Below, one piece after another: positions 25,754 to 34,331 of a DNA stretch of 34,385 nucleotides. Under the pieces are notes generated by a model. That model had not been told where the DNA came from and did no database searches. It saw only the letters and a program-made list of their open reading frames with translations. A program made the position numbers and the translations under genes. The DNA is from Chitinophagaceae bacterium (GTDB lineage: Bacteria > Bacteroidota > Bacteroidia > Chitinophagales > Chitinophagaceae). Location of the stretch: contig DMPB01000099.1 of NCBI GenBank assembly GCA_003456175.1, forward strand, positions 1 through 34,385, in the 5' to 3' direction. How positions within the stretch are numbered: the stretch's first letter is position 1; the number at the start of each line of letters is the position of its first letter.

Positions 25754-26644
25754 TTAAATTTTAGTCCAGTGGTTTGGTATGAAAGAATCGTAGTTAAAAC
25801 CACCGGATTTACCAGGTAAGAACCACTTTTGTGGAGCTATGATAATTTTATTAGTGTTTTGATTTAAATATGCCGCCCACCAACTAAAAGTGCTATTTGA
25901 AATAATGATATGCTGACATGCACTCATAAATGTGAGATCTAAATATGAATTACTGCCAAAGTTTTCATTCACAAGTATCTTGGTAGCACCATCAATATCA
26001 AAATTTTCTTTTATCCAATGATGATCGTCTCCAAAAAAATAAAATACAGCTTGTGGATGTAACTGTTTAATATGGTTGATTGCAGCATTATAATATTGAA
26101 CATCTAAAACATGATGACTACTATGTGGAAGCAAATAATCTGTTCTGCGAATATGCACTGCAACAGCAGTACGACCAGCAACACCATTTAAGAAGTTTTG
26201 CAACTTCAGCTGTAGATTTTCTTTTAGTGTAAAGGCACTTACAATATTGCTATACTGTGCATTGAAGTAATTATTGCTTTGCCAATAACCATCTAAATAA
26301 ACCAGAGGCGCTTTTATTTTTAATGCCCCTAGCTGATCTGCATCTGTAAGATATTTTATTCCGAATAATGGTAGTATATACTTACGTAAATGAGGATACT
26401 TACCAAAAAACATTTGAGCTATGTAATTGGAAATGATGGGATGCTTATAAGATTTGTAAGCAACATTAAAATGCTCTAACTCGAATGCTCTTGGTGTATC
26501 TCCTTTTTTATGACTAATCTTATAATAGCTTGTATCTAAAAAGAGGGTTGCATTTAATTTTTGAGCTAGCGCAAATCCTGTTGCAAACTGCAACATTTGA
26601 TTGCCTAGTCCTCCCATTAATTTTACCACTACTTTTTGTTTCAT
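25754..26644 (-). CDS. Alpha-1,2-fucosyltransferase-like (GT11), copy 1
   Basis: The 296-residue protein is of the GT11 type. The start VVVKLMGGLGNQMLQFATGFALA is the family N-terminus, VAVHIRRTDYL near residue 165 is the donor-binding HxRRxDY motif, and IIISNSTFSWWAAYLN near 255 is the third signature. GT11 enzymes transfer L-fucose in alpha-1,2 linkage, which fits the gmd and fcl genes of the same operon. The frame extends to a TTG at 26659; the ATG at 26642-26644 is the better start. Sister motif ACTTACGTAAAT is at 26380-26391. Confidence 0.88.
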   Translation of the reverse strand: MKQKVVVKLMGGLGNQMLQFATGFALAQKLNATLFLDTSYYKISHKKGDTPRAFELEHFNVAYKSYKHPIISNYIAQMFFGKYPHLRKYILPLFGIKYLTDADQLGALKIKAPLVYLDGYWQSNNYFNAQYSNIVSAFTLKENLQLKLQNFLNGVAGRTAVAVHIRRTDYLLPHSSHHVLDVQYYNAAINHIKQLHPQAVFYFFGDDHHWIKENFDIDGATKILVNENFGSNSYLDLTFMSACQHIIISNSTFSWWAAYLNQNTNKIIIAPQKWFLPGKSGGFNYDSFIPNHWTKI

Positions 26645-26673
26645 AAACACTATGATCAACAGCAGTTAAACTG

Positions 26674-27474
26674 CTAACTGCTAATTAAGCTTTTTAATTT
26701 GTACTTAGCGTAATCAATCAACACAATACCTGCATAGCAAATACCATCTATTCTTTTCCAAAGTGCTCTTTCGAGAAAAATGTTTGCTTTATAACGAAAA
26801 AGTTTTTTGCCATGCTCCGTGTAACTATTTCGTATAGAATCATTTGAATTAGTGCTATACCAAATAGTTGGCTTGTTGATGTAATAGTGCTTTCGATGAC
26901 TGATTAGATTGTTTAAAATAAAAAAGTAATCTTCAACACTACGATAAGAAGCACGCTCATCAAATAAACTCACTTCATTGTTATCAATACAAAGCGTACT
27001 TAAAATGCCGTGATTCTGAAACCAATTACGTAACAACGATACTTGTTTTACAGGAATATCTAACGCTTTAAAATAGACATTGCTTGTTAGCTCATTATCA
27101 ACTCGTAAATAGGCATTGCAAGTGATAACCGCTTTAGTAATTTTTCTACTAGTAATTAAGCTGTGAATTTCGGCTAGGTGATTTTCTTTAAACAAATCAT
27201 CACTATCACAGAAACATATCCAAGAACCAGTAGCGTTTTTTATACCTATGTTTCTCGGAGTGGCAGGACCACCAGTATTTTGCGGCGTTTGTAAAAACCT
27301 AAAGTTGGGTATATCATATTTTTTAACAACATCCTTTGTATCGTCGGTTGAACAATCGTCTACTACTATTATCTCATAGTCGTTAAACGTTTGTGCAAGA
27401 ATGCTATTAATAGCTACTTCAAGTTGTTGACTTCGATTATAAGTTACTATGATGATTGAAAAAAAATACGCCAA
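26674..27474 (-). CDS. Glycosyltransferase family 2, TTG start
   Basis: The 266-residue GT-A protein has FSIIIVTYNRSQQLEVAINSI, IIVVDDCSTDDT, the acceptor loop NTGGPATPRNIGIKNA, and the metal-binding CDSDD near residue 92. It is a typical GT2 core with a short C-terminal extension. No ATG lies between an in-frame stop just upstream and the conserved FFSIIIVTYN, so translation probably starts at TTG 27472-27474. It follows the only sizeable gap (119 bases) inside the operon. Confidence 0.85.
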   Translation of the reverse strand: MAYFFSIIIVTYNRSQQLEVAINSILAQTFNDYEIIVVDDCSTDDTKDVVKKYDIPNFRFLQTPQNTGGPATPRNIGIKNATGSWICFCDSDDLFKENHLAEIHSLITSRKITKAVITCNAYLRVDNELTSNVYFKALDIPVKQVSLLRNWFQNHGILSTLCIDNNEVSLFDERASYRSVEDYFFILNNLISHRKHYYINKPTIWYSTNSNDSIRNSYTEHGKKLFRYKANIFLERALWKRIDGICYAGIVLIDYAKYKLKSLISS

Positions 27475-27593
27475 ACTATTCTAACTATTGTAGGGTTTAA
27501 ACGGTAATATATATTATCAACTATTCAGCGAATGGAACAAAGCATTGTATTTTATAATTCATAGCACTGATGTATACTGGATAATAAGAGCTG

Positions 27594-28535
27594 TTAAAGT
27601 TTAAATGCTGACTTATGCTTGCCTTGCCTTAACATTCTAAAGTACTGCTTACAGAAGTATCCAATTAAAATAAATATATTATGCGAATAGTGCTTGAAGA
27701 ACTGATTTAAAAATACACTATCGTTATGTTCTGCTTTTGAAGATTCACTAATAGCATCGATTTTTATTTCGCTATTACTAAATATTAGATCATTATACCA
27801 ATCGGGTAATTTATTGGTATGGGTATATGCCACATTCAAGTTGCCAAAACCCCTATTATCTATCATAGACTGTGATGGCACAAAAAATGGCTTTTTAGTA
27901 ATAAACTGATAATAATGTAGTAAACTATCCCAACTTGTACCATGACGTTCATAACTGAAGCTAACGTAATTGATTAGTACAATTAGCTTTATTCGAAATG
28001 ATACATCTTTTACCGTAAGGAGTTTTAAAACATCTCGCAGCTTTAAACGGCTTGTTACTACAAACTCATAGAACTGCTTAAAGTAATTTCTGTTTGTGTA
28101 CCAGCCCCAAAAGAAAGGAATGTAAGATTGATATAAATAGAAGCGCTTGTTATGCTGTATACAGTTAGAGAAAAAACTAATATTTTTATCAAGTACACCT
28201 TCGACATTTTTACTGTGTTCTAAAAAACTAAAAAAACCAACTGTTGGTATACAATCATCTTCAAGGATAATACCTCTTTCTTCGTGTTCAAAAAACCATT
28301 TGATACCAGTAATTACATTGCGTTCGCAACCAATATTTTCAACCGACTTTTTTAATTGGAAGTCAAACTGATTTGCTTCTAGATAAGCTTCAATTTTGTT
28401 GAATCCTGCTGCATCGCGTGGATAATGATCAATAGCGATGTATACTTTCTTGTAATGGTTTTTGTTGAGTGCCTCTAGTATGGTTAATACAAGCTCGAAG
28501 CGGTTGTATGTAATGATTAGAACAGGAAGTGTCAT
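27594..28535 (-). CDS. GT2-like glycosyltransferase with LEDDC motif
   Basis: The 313-residue protein opens with LPVLIITYNRFELVLTILEAL, has YIAIDHYPRD, ENIGCERNVITGIKWFFEHEERG, and then IILEDDCIPTVGFFSFLE. The EDD segment is a likely metal-binding site. This pattern occurs in GT2-like proteins related to the N-acetylglucosaminyltransferase-I fold. FFWGWYTNRNYFK later in the chain supports that subgroup. The donor sugar is unknown. A dispersed motif copy (28009-28020) encodes Leu-Thr-Val-Lys. Confidence 0.75.
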   Translation of the reverse strand: MTLPVLIITYNRFELVLTILEALNKNHYKKVYIAIDHYPRDAAGFNKIEAYLEANQFDFQLKKSVENIGCERNVITGIKWFFEHEERGIILEDDCIPTVGFFSFLEHSKNVEGVLDKNISFFSNCIQHNKRFYLYQSYIPFFWGWYTNRNYFKQFYEFVVTSRLKLRDVLKLLTVKDVSFRIKLIVLINYVSFSYERHGTSWDSLLHYYQFITKKPFFVPSQSMIDNRGFGNLNVAYTHTNKLPDWYNDLIFSNSEIKIDAISESSKAEHNDSVFLNQFFKHYSHNIFILIGYFCKQYFRMLRQGKHKSAFKL

Positions 28536-28560
28536 TAAAGTGAATGCGTTAGCAGCTATG

Positions 28561-29754
28561 TTAACCCGTTAGCCGTTGCTTTGATTGAAATTTTACGAAG
28601 TATTTAATTTGTTTCACCAATACTGTTACAACAATAATGTATCCGGCAATTAATATTAAGCCTGATAACGAGGTAATAATAGGTTGGTATATCCCAAAAA
28701 TTAGCATGAAAAAATTGAGTACTTGTAAAAACTTAATGAATATACTTTCGGATTTAAGTCCGAAAATAACGCCAGCCATTAAGCCATAAAGAAAAATGCC
28801 GATGTAGCCAGCATCTAGATAAATAGGAAAGAAATTGGTTGAGAAGGCATTGTATTGGTAATCGAGCACTTCGATGTATTTACCATCAGTTAGCTTTAAG
28901 TTATAGCCCTCCCAAGCGTAATTTAAATTGATACCAATTTTTGATACGAATATTTTCAAAATAAGAAACAAAGAACTTATCGTATTACATTCTAGCGGGT
29001 TACCAAAAAATGGTCGATCTTCTGTAAAATGTTCGAAGAGAAAATAGCCTACATACTGATAGTCGAGTACACTTTTTCTAAAAACTTCGTAGTTGATAAT
29101 ATCAGATATGCCTCCTACTGCTAAGTCTACAAAAAACTGCCGTATATATACAGTGATAAATGATATTGCAAGAATAATAGATGCACCGATGTAAAGCACC
29201 CTTTTCTTGAGACCTAATTTTGAATGAAAGAGGTATAAAAAAAAGAAAACGAAAATGTATTGAAACCTACCTAATCTAATAATACCATCGAGAACAATCA
29301 AAAAGAAGCATAGGTATATTAACCGCTTATTTTTTTTATCGAAGTTGTTACTAAGAAAGAAAATGGTTGCTAGTAACAAGCCAGGTGTAAGAAATACTGA
29401 ATAAAATGTAAATAGATAGTTAGATTTAAAAATACCTCCAGACGATTCATAGAAATCCATCCGATAAGTAGCTATCTCAAAGCCATCGTTGTATATCCTA
29501 TAGATACCATAGAGTTCTACAATTGCAACGATATAAACCAAATACTTGAAAAAACTATACGATAAATCTCTTATACTCCAACTAAACGTAGGGAATGTTG
29601 CTTGCTCAAATGTTACATATCCTATGGTAAATGCAACCACAAATAGTGCAACAACAGTAGTAGCACGTGGTAGAAAAACACCTTCGGTTAAAAATAAAAT
29701 TATCAGCGGCACTACGTACCAAAGAACCACTAAAGCATATTTTTTAATTCCCAT
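28561..29754 (-). CDS. Wzy-like oligosaccharide repeat-unit polymerase
   Basis: The 397-residue protein has about ten hydrophobic helices and a large hydrophilic loop at about 220-300. This layout is usual for Wzy or O-antigen ligase-type proteins, which are poorly conserved in sequence. No strong named motif is seen, so the call depends on topology and position among glycosyltransferases, a flippase, and Wzz and Wza homologues. A role in joining repeat units in the periplasm is inferred. It is four bases downstream of the GT11 gene. Confidence 0.7.
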   Translation of the reverse strand: MGIKKYALVVLWYVVPLIILFLTEGVFLPRATTVVALFVVAFTIGYVTFEQATFPTFSWSIRDLSYSFFKYLVYIVAIVELYGIYRIYNDGFEIATYRMDFYESSGGIFKSNYLFTFYSVFLTPGLLLATIFFLSNNFDKKNKRLIYLCFFLIVLDGIIRLGRFQYIFVFFFLYLFHSKLGLKKRVLYIGASIILAISFITVYIRQFFVDLAVGGISDIINYEVFRKSVLDYQYVGYFLFEHFTEDRPFFGNPLECNTISSLFLILKIFVSKIGINLNYAWEGYNLKLTDGKYIEVLDYQYNAFSTNFFPIYLDAGYIGIFLYGLMAGVIFGLKSESIFIKFLQVLNFFMLIFGIYQPIITSLSGLILIAGYIIVVTVLVKQIKYFVKFQSKQRLTG

Positions 29755-29757
29755 GTG

Positions 29758-30633
29758 CTATACTACTATCCATTCGCTTGGATAAAGGTCTGATAAATTA
29801 TGCTTGATTGCTTGGTACCATTTTGATGGCGCTACCACCAACTTATTAGGATAAGGATTTAAATATGCAGACCACCAACTGAATGTGCTATTGGCAATGA
29901 TTTGATGCTTACACATTTTCATTAAACTAAAATCAATTAACGCTGCGTGTGCCATACTACTTGTATCAACGATTGTACATGGCGCTATAACAGAAAGTTT
30001 CTTAACAAGTACATTTGTAACCCAATCAATATCATTTGAAAATATAAAAACCCTAGCATCTGCTAATTGGCTCTTCAGGAGATTCAGTGCACTTGTATAG
30101 TACTCATCGGTAAGATGAGCCATTTTTGAAGCTGCCTTTTTATTAGATAGATAATCACCTCGGCGTACGTGCAAAGCAATTGCGTTATTACAACTCTTTA
30201 TTTCGTTAGCAAACGAAGTAACATCGGCAATATTGCATGTAAACTCAGAGCGTAATGCTTCTTTTATATCTTCAAAGTATTTGTACGATTGGAAGTAACC
30301 ATAATACAGTCTATAACATTTTTGAGTAGCCGCCTGATCAAAGTTTACATCTCGCTCAATAAAAAAATTGCTCAAAGGCATTTTAGGCAACTTTCGAAGT
30401 AATCTCAGAAAGTGTATATGTTTTACTATGTTTTTGTGGCTAATAATTCGCTGTTGGGGAACATTGAGTTTGTTAAGTTCAAAACTACCTCTGCCCTTTG
30501 CCTCTGTGTATGCAGAAATATCAGCAAAGTAATCTATCCCATATTTGAGCCCAATACTTTTTATAAATGCATATTGGAATAGTTGATTTCCTAATCCTCC
30601 ATCAAGCTTTACAACACAACTATCACTTACCAT
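29758..30633 (-). CDS. Alpha-1,2-fucosyltransferase-like (GT11), copy 2
   Basis: The 291-residue protein shows the same GT11 signatures as the gene at 25754-26644: VVKLDGGLGNQLFQYAFIKSIG at the start, IALHVRRGDYLS in the middle and IIANSTFSWWSAYLNPYPN near the end. The two are clear family members but differ over much of their length, so they probably fucosylate different positions. The frame runs up to a GTG at 30639; ATG 30631-30633 is chosen. It overlaps the end of the upstream Wzz gene by about 11 bases. Confidence 0.88.
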   Translation of the reverse strand: MVSDSCVVKLDGGLGNQLFQYAFIKSIGLKYGIDYFADISAYTEAKGRGSFELNKLNVPQQRIISHKNIVKHIHFLRLLRKLPKMPLSNFFIERDVNFDQAATQKCYRLYYGYFQSYKYFEDIKEALRSEFTCNIADVTSFANEIKSCNNAIALHVRRGDYLSNKKAASKMAHLTDEYYTSALNLLKSQLADARVFIFSNDIDWVTNVLVKKLSVIAPCTIVDTSSMAHAALIDFSLMKMCKHQIIANSTFSWWSAYLNPYPNKLVVAPSKWYQAIKHNLSDLYPSEWIVV

Positions 30634-31672
30634 ACGCACGCCTAACTTTTAGCAGCTTCTTAAACAACAAGAACATAATACCTAATACACCTGCAAGGAA
30701 CGAACCTACTACCAAACTAAATAATTTGCCCAGCTTCTTAGCTTTTAAGGGCATCCTTGGTTCATCTACCATCTGAAACAATGGTGTTTCTTTTTGGAGT
30801 GTAATTTTCGCTACTTCTAGGTTTTTAACTACTTCGCCATAGGCTGCAGCGATAACAGTTGTTTGAGCTTGATTTTTTTGAACAGGAGTTCTATTAACTT
30901 GTAAAGACGGGTTCAAATTATATACATTGTCTAGTGCAACTGCAGTAGAATTAATACTACGCTCCAAAAGTGTACGAAGACTGTCTGCTTCTTTCTGAAG
31001 CATATCGAGATTTTGGCGAGCAAGTTTTGTTTTCGTTTCAATATAAAATTGCGTTGTTTCATCTACAATGTACCTAGTAAAGTACAGAGCAAACATTTCG
31101 TTCTTACTCTTAGTATAAATTTCGTAGATGTTTGTTTTCTTATCGTTTCTTACAACATTGAAGTTAGATTTCATGATCACATCCTGCACTTCCCTGAACA
31201 AGCTATCTTGTACGCCAGTCATTAACTTAGGCGACAATGGAAATGGGAACGCATGCTTAAGCCTATCTTTTTTAGCCCAACCTTTATCTAATTGTAGTGA
31301 ACGACAGTATAAATTGATCAGATTATCATTAGTGTTAGGCAATTTCTTGAATAGCACCCTTTCGCTTAAGTATACAGATCTGAATAGCGATAATATATTA
31401 TCGTCACTAAACGCATCTGCACCACTATTACCTAAACTAAAGCCAAACTGGCTGGCCAAGTTCATTAAACCAGAAGATCTGGGTTGATTACTCAACACAA
31501 AAACACTTTTCGCTTCATAGGTTGGTTTGGTATAAAATGCTATTGCTATACCTATAATACCACCCACTAAGGAACAGCATCCAAGAAAAAGCCAATTCCT
31601 GAGAAGTAGCTTTATAAATGCTACAACCTTATTTACAACATCTATAAAAGAAATTTCTTTGTTAGTAGTCAT
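30623..31672 (-). CDS. Wzz-like chain-length/co-polymerase protein (second)
   Basis: The 349-residue protein has the Wzz layout: a membrane helix at about 27-50 (WLFLGCCSLVGGIIGIAIAFYT), a periplasmic domain with coiled-coil character near 200-240, and a C-terminal helix at about 315-340 after DEPRMPLKAKK. There is no kinase domain. SGLMNLASQFGFSLG and KNLEVAKITLQKETPLFQMVDEPRMP align with the first copy at 17107-18150. It begins one base before the stop region of the Wza-like gene upstream, so the pair is co-translated. Confidence 0.85.
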   Translation of the reverse strand: MTTNKEISFIDVVNKVVAFIKLLLRNWLFLGCCSLVGGIIGIAIAFYTKPTYEAKSVFVLSNQPRSSGLMNLASQFGFSLGNSGADAFSDDNILSLFRSVYLSERVLFKKLPNTNDNLINLYCRSLQLDKGWAKKDRLKHAFPFPLSPKLMTGVQDSLFREVQDVIMKSNFNVVRNDKKTNIYEIYTKSKNEMFALYFTRYIVDETTQFYIETKTKLARQNLDMLQKEADSLRTLLERSINSTAVALDNVYNLNPSLQVNRTPVQKNQAQTTVIAAAYGEVVKNLEVAKITLQKETPLFQMVDEPRMPLKAKKLGKLFSLVVGSFLAGVLGIMFLLFKKLLKVRRAYGK

Positions 31673-31673
31673 A

Positions 31674-34133
31674 CTACCTTATTACATTGATTAATGCTAT
31701 TACAACAGCAGCTAATGATGCTACGGCACTGGTAATAGCTATGTTTTCTTGGAGTGAACGTTTAGGACGTCTATCGGCATTTGGCCTCGGTACAATAATC
31801 TCAGAACCGGGTTTAACTTTTGGATAAGTTCTAAACAATAAATAGTTTTTTCTTACAGCTGCTTTACCATTGGCGTATAGTACATATACTCGCTTCATCG
31901 AAGCATCTTCTGTGAAACCACCTGCTGCGTTGATGTACGATTTCAATGTAAGCTTATTGTCGTAAGGTATTTGTGTAGGGAACATTACCTCACCAGTAAC
32001 TTTAACTTGCGGATCTTTTTTGGGTATGTAAAACACATCGCCGTCCTCTAGAAAGATATCTTCCTTAGAGCCAGGATTCTTTTGAATGTAAGCAATGTTT
32101 AAAGGTATTTGATCTACAGGCCTACTCACTTGCTTAACAATTGCACCTGTTGAATCTTTTAGCTGATCTTGAATTTTTTTTACGGTTTGTAAGCGTACAT
32201 CTTCCGATAATGAGCCGGCCTGCTTTCTTCTTTGAATGTATGCTCCATCAATATCAGCCTCTGGGGTGAAGCCTCCGATTCTTTGCAGCAAATCACTCAC
32301 CTTCTCATTCCTTGTTTTAATAGCATACTTACCCGGAAGTTGAATTTCACCTCTTGCAAAAACAGTTTTAGGAAGCATATAGCCCGGCTGTTGCTTTATA
32401 ATTACCATGTCTTTTGATTTCAGTGTGATATCAGCAAGACCTCTTAATAGATCAACTGTATCACTCATGGTAATAACATCGCTTATACGTACATCGGTAT
32501 TAGACAAACTATCTCGCTTTATAAAACGGGCAATTTCTATTTGCTTTCCAAAGGCCAAATCTGTGAAGCCATCGCTTAAGATAATGGCGTCTTTTAAGGT
32601 CATACTATCGAAATAAGCATATCGACCGGGCTTTTTAACCTCACCTTCAATATAAATGTACTGTTCGTTCGCAAGGGTTGGTATAGCAGATATTTGTACC
32701 AAGTCGTTGCGCTGTAATGCTATCAGTGTTCGTCCTTCTGCAACATCTTTCACATTAAAGCTAATAACCGACTTCGTTAAATCTTTATTCTCTCTAATTA
32801 AGATACCTCTATCTAGGTAGGCTTCATCTTTTAAACCTTCTGCCTTCTTCAGTAGATCATTTACCGTAAGGTTAGGTGTTACTGCATACTCACCAGGTCT
32901 GAACACAGCACCAATAATAGTTACTCTATTCTTAAGCCTGTCTAAAAGTGAACCTACTGTAATTTGATCGCCATTTTGTGGTGTGTAACTTGCAAAGTTT
33001 TCTTTGCTGATATCTTCTACTTTTTTCTCAAGATCGGTATTAGTAATTACTTTAATACTAGCCTTGTAAGCGTTGCTTGTATAACCTTGGGCATATGCCA
33101 CCAAATCGTTGAAAGTTTCGTTGGCTAATAATTCGAACAACCCGGCCCTTTTCACTTCGCCGATAAGTTCAACACGATTATCAAATGCGGGTATTCTAAT
33201 AACATCATTATCACGTAACTGCACATTATCAATTAACGTACCTTTTGCCAGTAACTTGTACAGATCTATCACCCGAACAATTTTGTTATTCCGAATCAGT
33301 TCAATTTTTCTGTAAGAGCCTGTCGCGTTAGGTCCACCACTCAAATAAAGGGCATGAAACACGGTTCCCAGCGAAGAAATGGTATATGTACCAGGTTTTT
33401 GAGCACCCAATATGGTTACACGAATACTTTTAACCCTGCTCAACGTAACCGATAACTTACTAGACCCGTTTTTAAGTGTTCCATAAGGCCCAGCCGCAAG
33501 CACTTGATTGATTTTTTGTGTTGCAGCTTCAAGGGTAAGTCCGGCCAACCGAATTAAACCAGCATTAGGGATATATATGAATCCTTCATTGGTAACAGGC
33601 AACTCGTAGCGAGCCTCTTGTATTCCATAAATCAGTACTTGGATAACATCATCAGTGCCCAATTCATAATTCTGAGGTGCACTTATTCTCAAGTTAGGCT
33701 CAAAACTAAGACTCGCATTTTCGAAAATCTCGGCACCAAAAACCCTATTTGATTTCGCAGTTTCTTTTACTATCGGAATGATACTACTATTTAAGGTAAC
33801 ATTAGTGCTGTTAGCTGCTACAATAGCACTTTTACCGCTTGGAGCCATATTACCTACTGGTTTGGTATCGAGCTGCATGAGCCTGGCCTTCAACTTTTGT
33901 ATTTCACTGGCTGGCATGCCCTTAGCAAGCGCTAATTGTTCTGCCTGAGCCTCAGAAATACCCATTTCCTCCAATTGCACTTTCAGCTTAGCAATATCAG
34001 CATCCGAAACTTGCTCTACTCTGAATGTAGAAAGATCTGCACCTTTCAACAAATCTTGCGCCTTTGCTGTTATAGATATCGTAAATACAGCAATGGAAAA
34101 TAAGAGCTTATACGCTGTAATAAAATATTTCAT
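31674..34133 (-). CDS. Wza-like polysaccharide export protein with SLBB repeats (second)
   Basis: The 819-residue protein has a signal peptide at about 1-25 (FITAYKLLFSIAVFTISITAKA) without a lipobox Cys. A helical region at about 30-90 reads VEQVSDADIAKLKVQLEEM and then LALAKGMPASEIQKLKARL. The export domain is at about 150-235 (YELGTDDVIQVLIYGIQEARYELPV), followed by about six SLBB repeats and a C-terminal hydrophobic helix (IAITSAVASLAAVVIALI). The architecture is the same as in the protein at 18165-20606, but the sequences differ strongly. It is the first gene of the operon, 74 bases downstream of a canonical promoter. A dispersed motif copy lies at 32860-32871 as Leu-Thr-Val-Asn. Confidence 0.88.
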   Translation of the reverse strand: MKYFITAYKLLFSIAVFTISITAKAQDLLKGADLSTFRVEQVSDADIAKLKVQLEEMGISEAQAEQLALAKGMPASEIQKLKARLMQLDTKPVGNMAPSGKSAIVAANSTNVTLNSSIIPIVKETAKSNRVFGAEIFENASLSFEPNLRISAPQNYELGTDDVIQVLIYGIQEARYELPVTNEGFIYIPNAGLIRLAGLTLEAATQKINQVLAAGPYGTLKNGSSKLSVTLSRVKSIRVTILGAQKPGTYTISSLGTVFHALYLSGGPNATGSYRKIELIRNNKIVRVIDLYKLLAKGTLIDNVQLRDNDVIRIPAFDNRVELIGEVKRAGLFELLANETFNDLVAYAQGYTSNAYKASIKVITNTDLEKKVEDISKENFASYTPQNGDQITVGSLLDRLKNRVTIIGAVFRPGEYAVTPNLTVNDLLKKAEGLKDEAYLDRGILIRENKDLTKSVISFNVKDVAEGRTLIALQRNDLVQISAIPTLANEQYIYIEGEVKKPGRYAYFDSMTLKDAIILSDGFTDLAFGKQIEIARFIKRDSLSNTDVRISDVITMSDTVDLLRGLADITLKSKDMVIIKQQPGYMLPKTVFARGEIQLPGKYAIKTRNEKVSDLLQRIGGFTPEADIDGAYIQRRKQAGSLSEDVRLQTVKKIQDQLKDSTGAIVKQVSRPVDQIPLNIAYIQKNPGSKEDIFLEDGDVFYIPKKDPQVKVTGEVMFPTQIPYDNKLTLKSYINAAGGFTEDASMKRVYVLYANGKAAVRKNYLLFRTYPKVKPGSEIIVPRPNADRRPKRSLQENIAITSAVASLAAVVIALINVIR

Positions 34134-34162
34134 TTGATAATTTTACTTATAGCTTCGCTACT

Positions 34163-34184
34163 CTCAGTCCCAATCGGCACTGAG
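34163..34184 (-). promoter_or_regulatory. Hairpin in the leader of the polysaccharide operon
   Basis: CTCAGT (34163-34168) and ACTGAG (34179-34184) can pair, with two more G-C pairs inside. The structure is in the predicted leader between the promoter and the first gene. It has no T-run, so it is not a terminator; it may affect RNA stability or bind a regulator. Confidence 0.35.
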
Positions 34185-34206
34185 CTTCAAACATAACTAT
34201 AGCCGA

Positions 34207-34237
34207 CAAATATAGATAACTACCAATAACAATCAAA
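34207..34237 (-). promoter_or_regulatory. Promoter of the polysaccharide operon
   Basis: On the minus strand TTTG (34234-34237) is followed by exactly 19 bases and TATATTTG (34207-34214). This is a perfect match to the Bacteroidota housekeeping consensus. The start of transcription would be near 34200, giving a leader of about 67 bases before the first Wza-like gene. Confidence 0.65.
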
Positions 34238-34283
34238 TCAAAAGAGCGCCCCTAATAATTTGATAATCAATACATTACGAGTA

Positions 34284-34321
34284 CCTTACGGTAAATGATT
34301 ACGTATATTTTTACCGCAAGG
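34284..34321 (-). repeat. Inverted pair of the dispersed motif, probable terminator
   Basis: CCTTACGGTAAA (34284-34295) and TTTACCGCAAGG (34310-34321) are two exact copies of the motif in opposite directions, 14 bases apart. In RNA from the minus strand they form a 12-base stem with one G-U pair; RNA from the other strand would have an A-C mismatch there. That favours a role on the minus strand, ending a gene beyond the right edge. No strong T-run follows. Confidence 0.55.
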
Positions 34322-34331
34322 CCATCATTTT

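Noticed and set aside
31128..31487. Plus-strand open frame of 119 codons
   Set aside because: It is antisense to the Wzz-like gene, without signal or domain features.
17107..34133. Capsule locus moved by a mobile element
   Set aside because: No transposase, integrase, tRNA gene or flanking repeats are visible, so no transfer event can be supported from this window.
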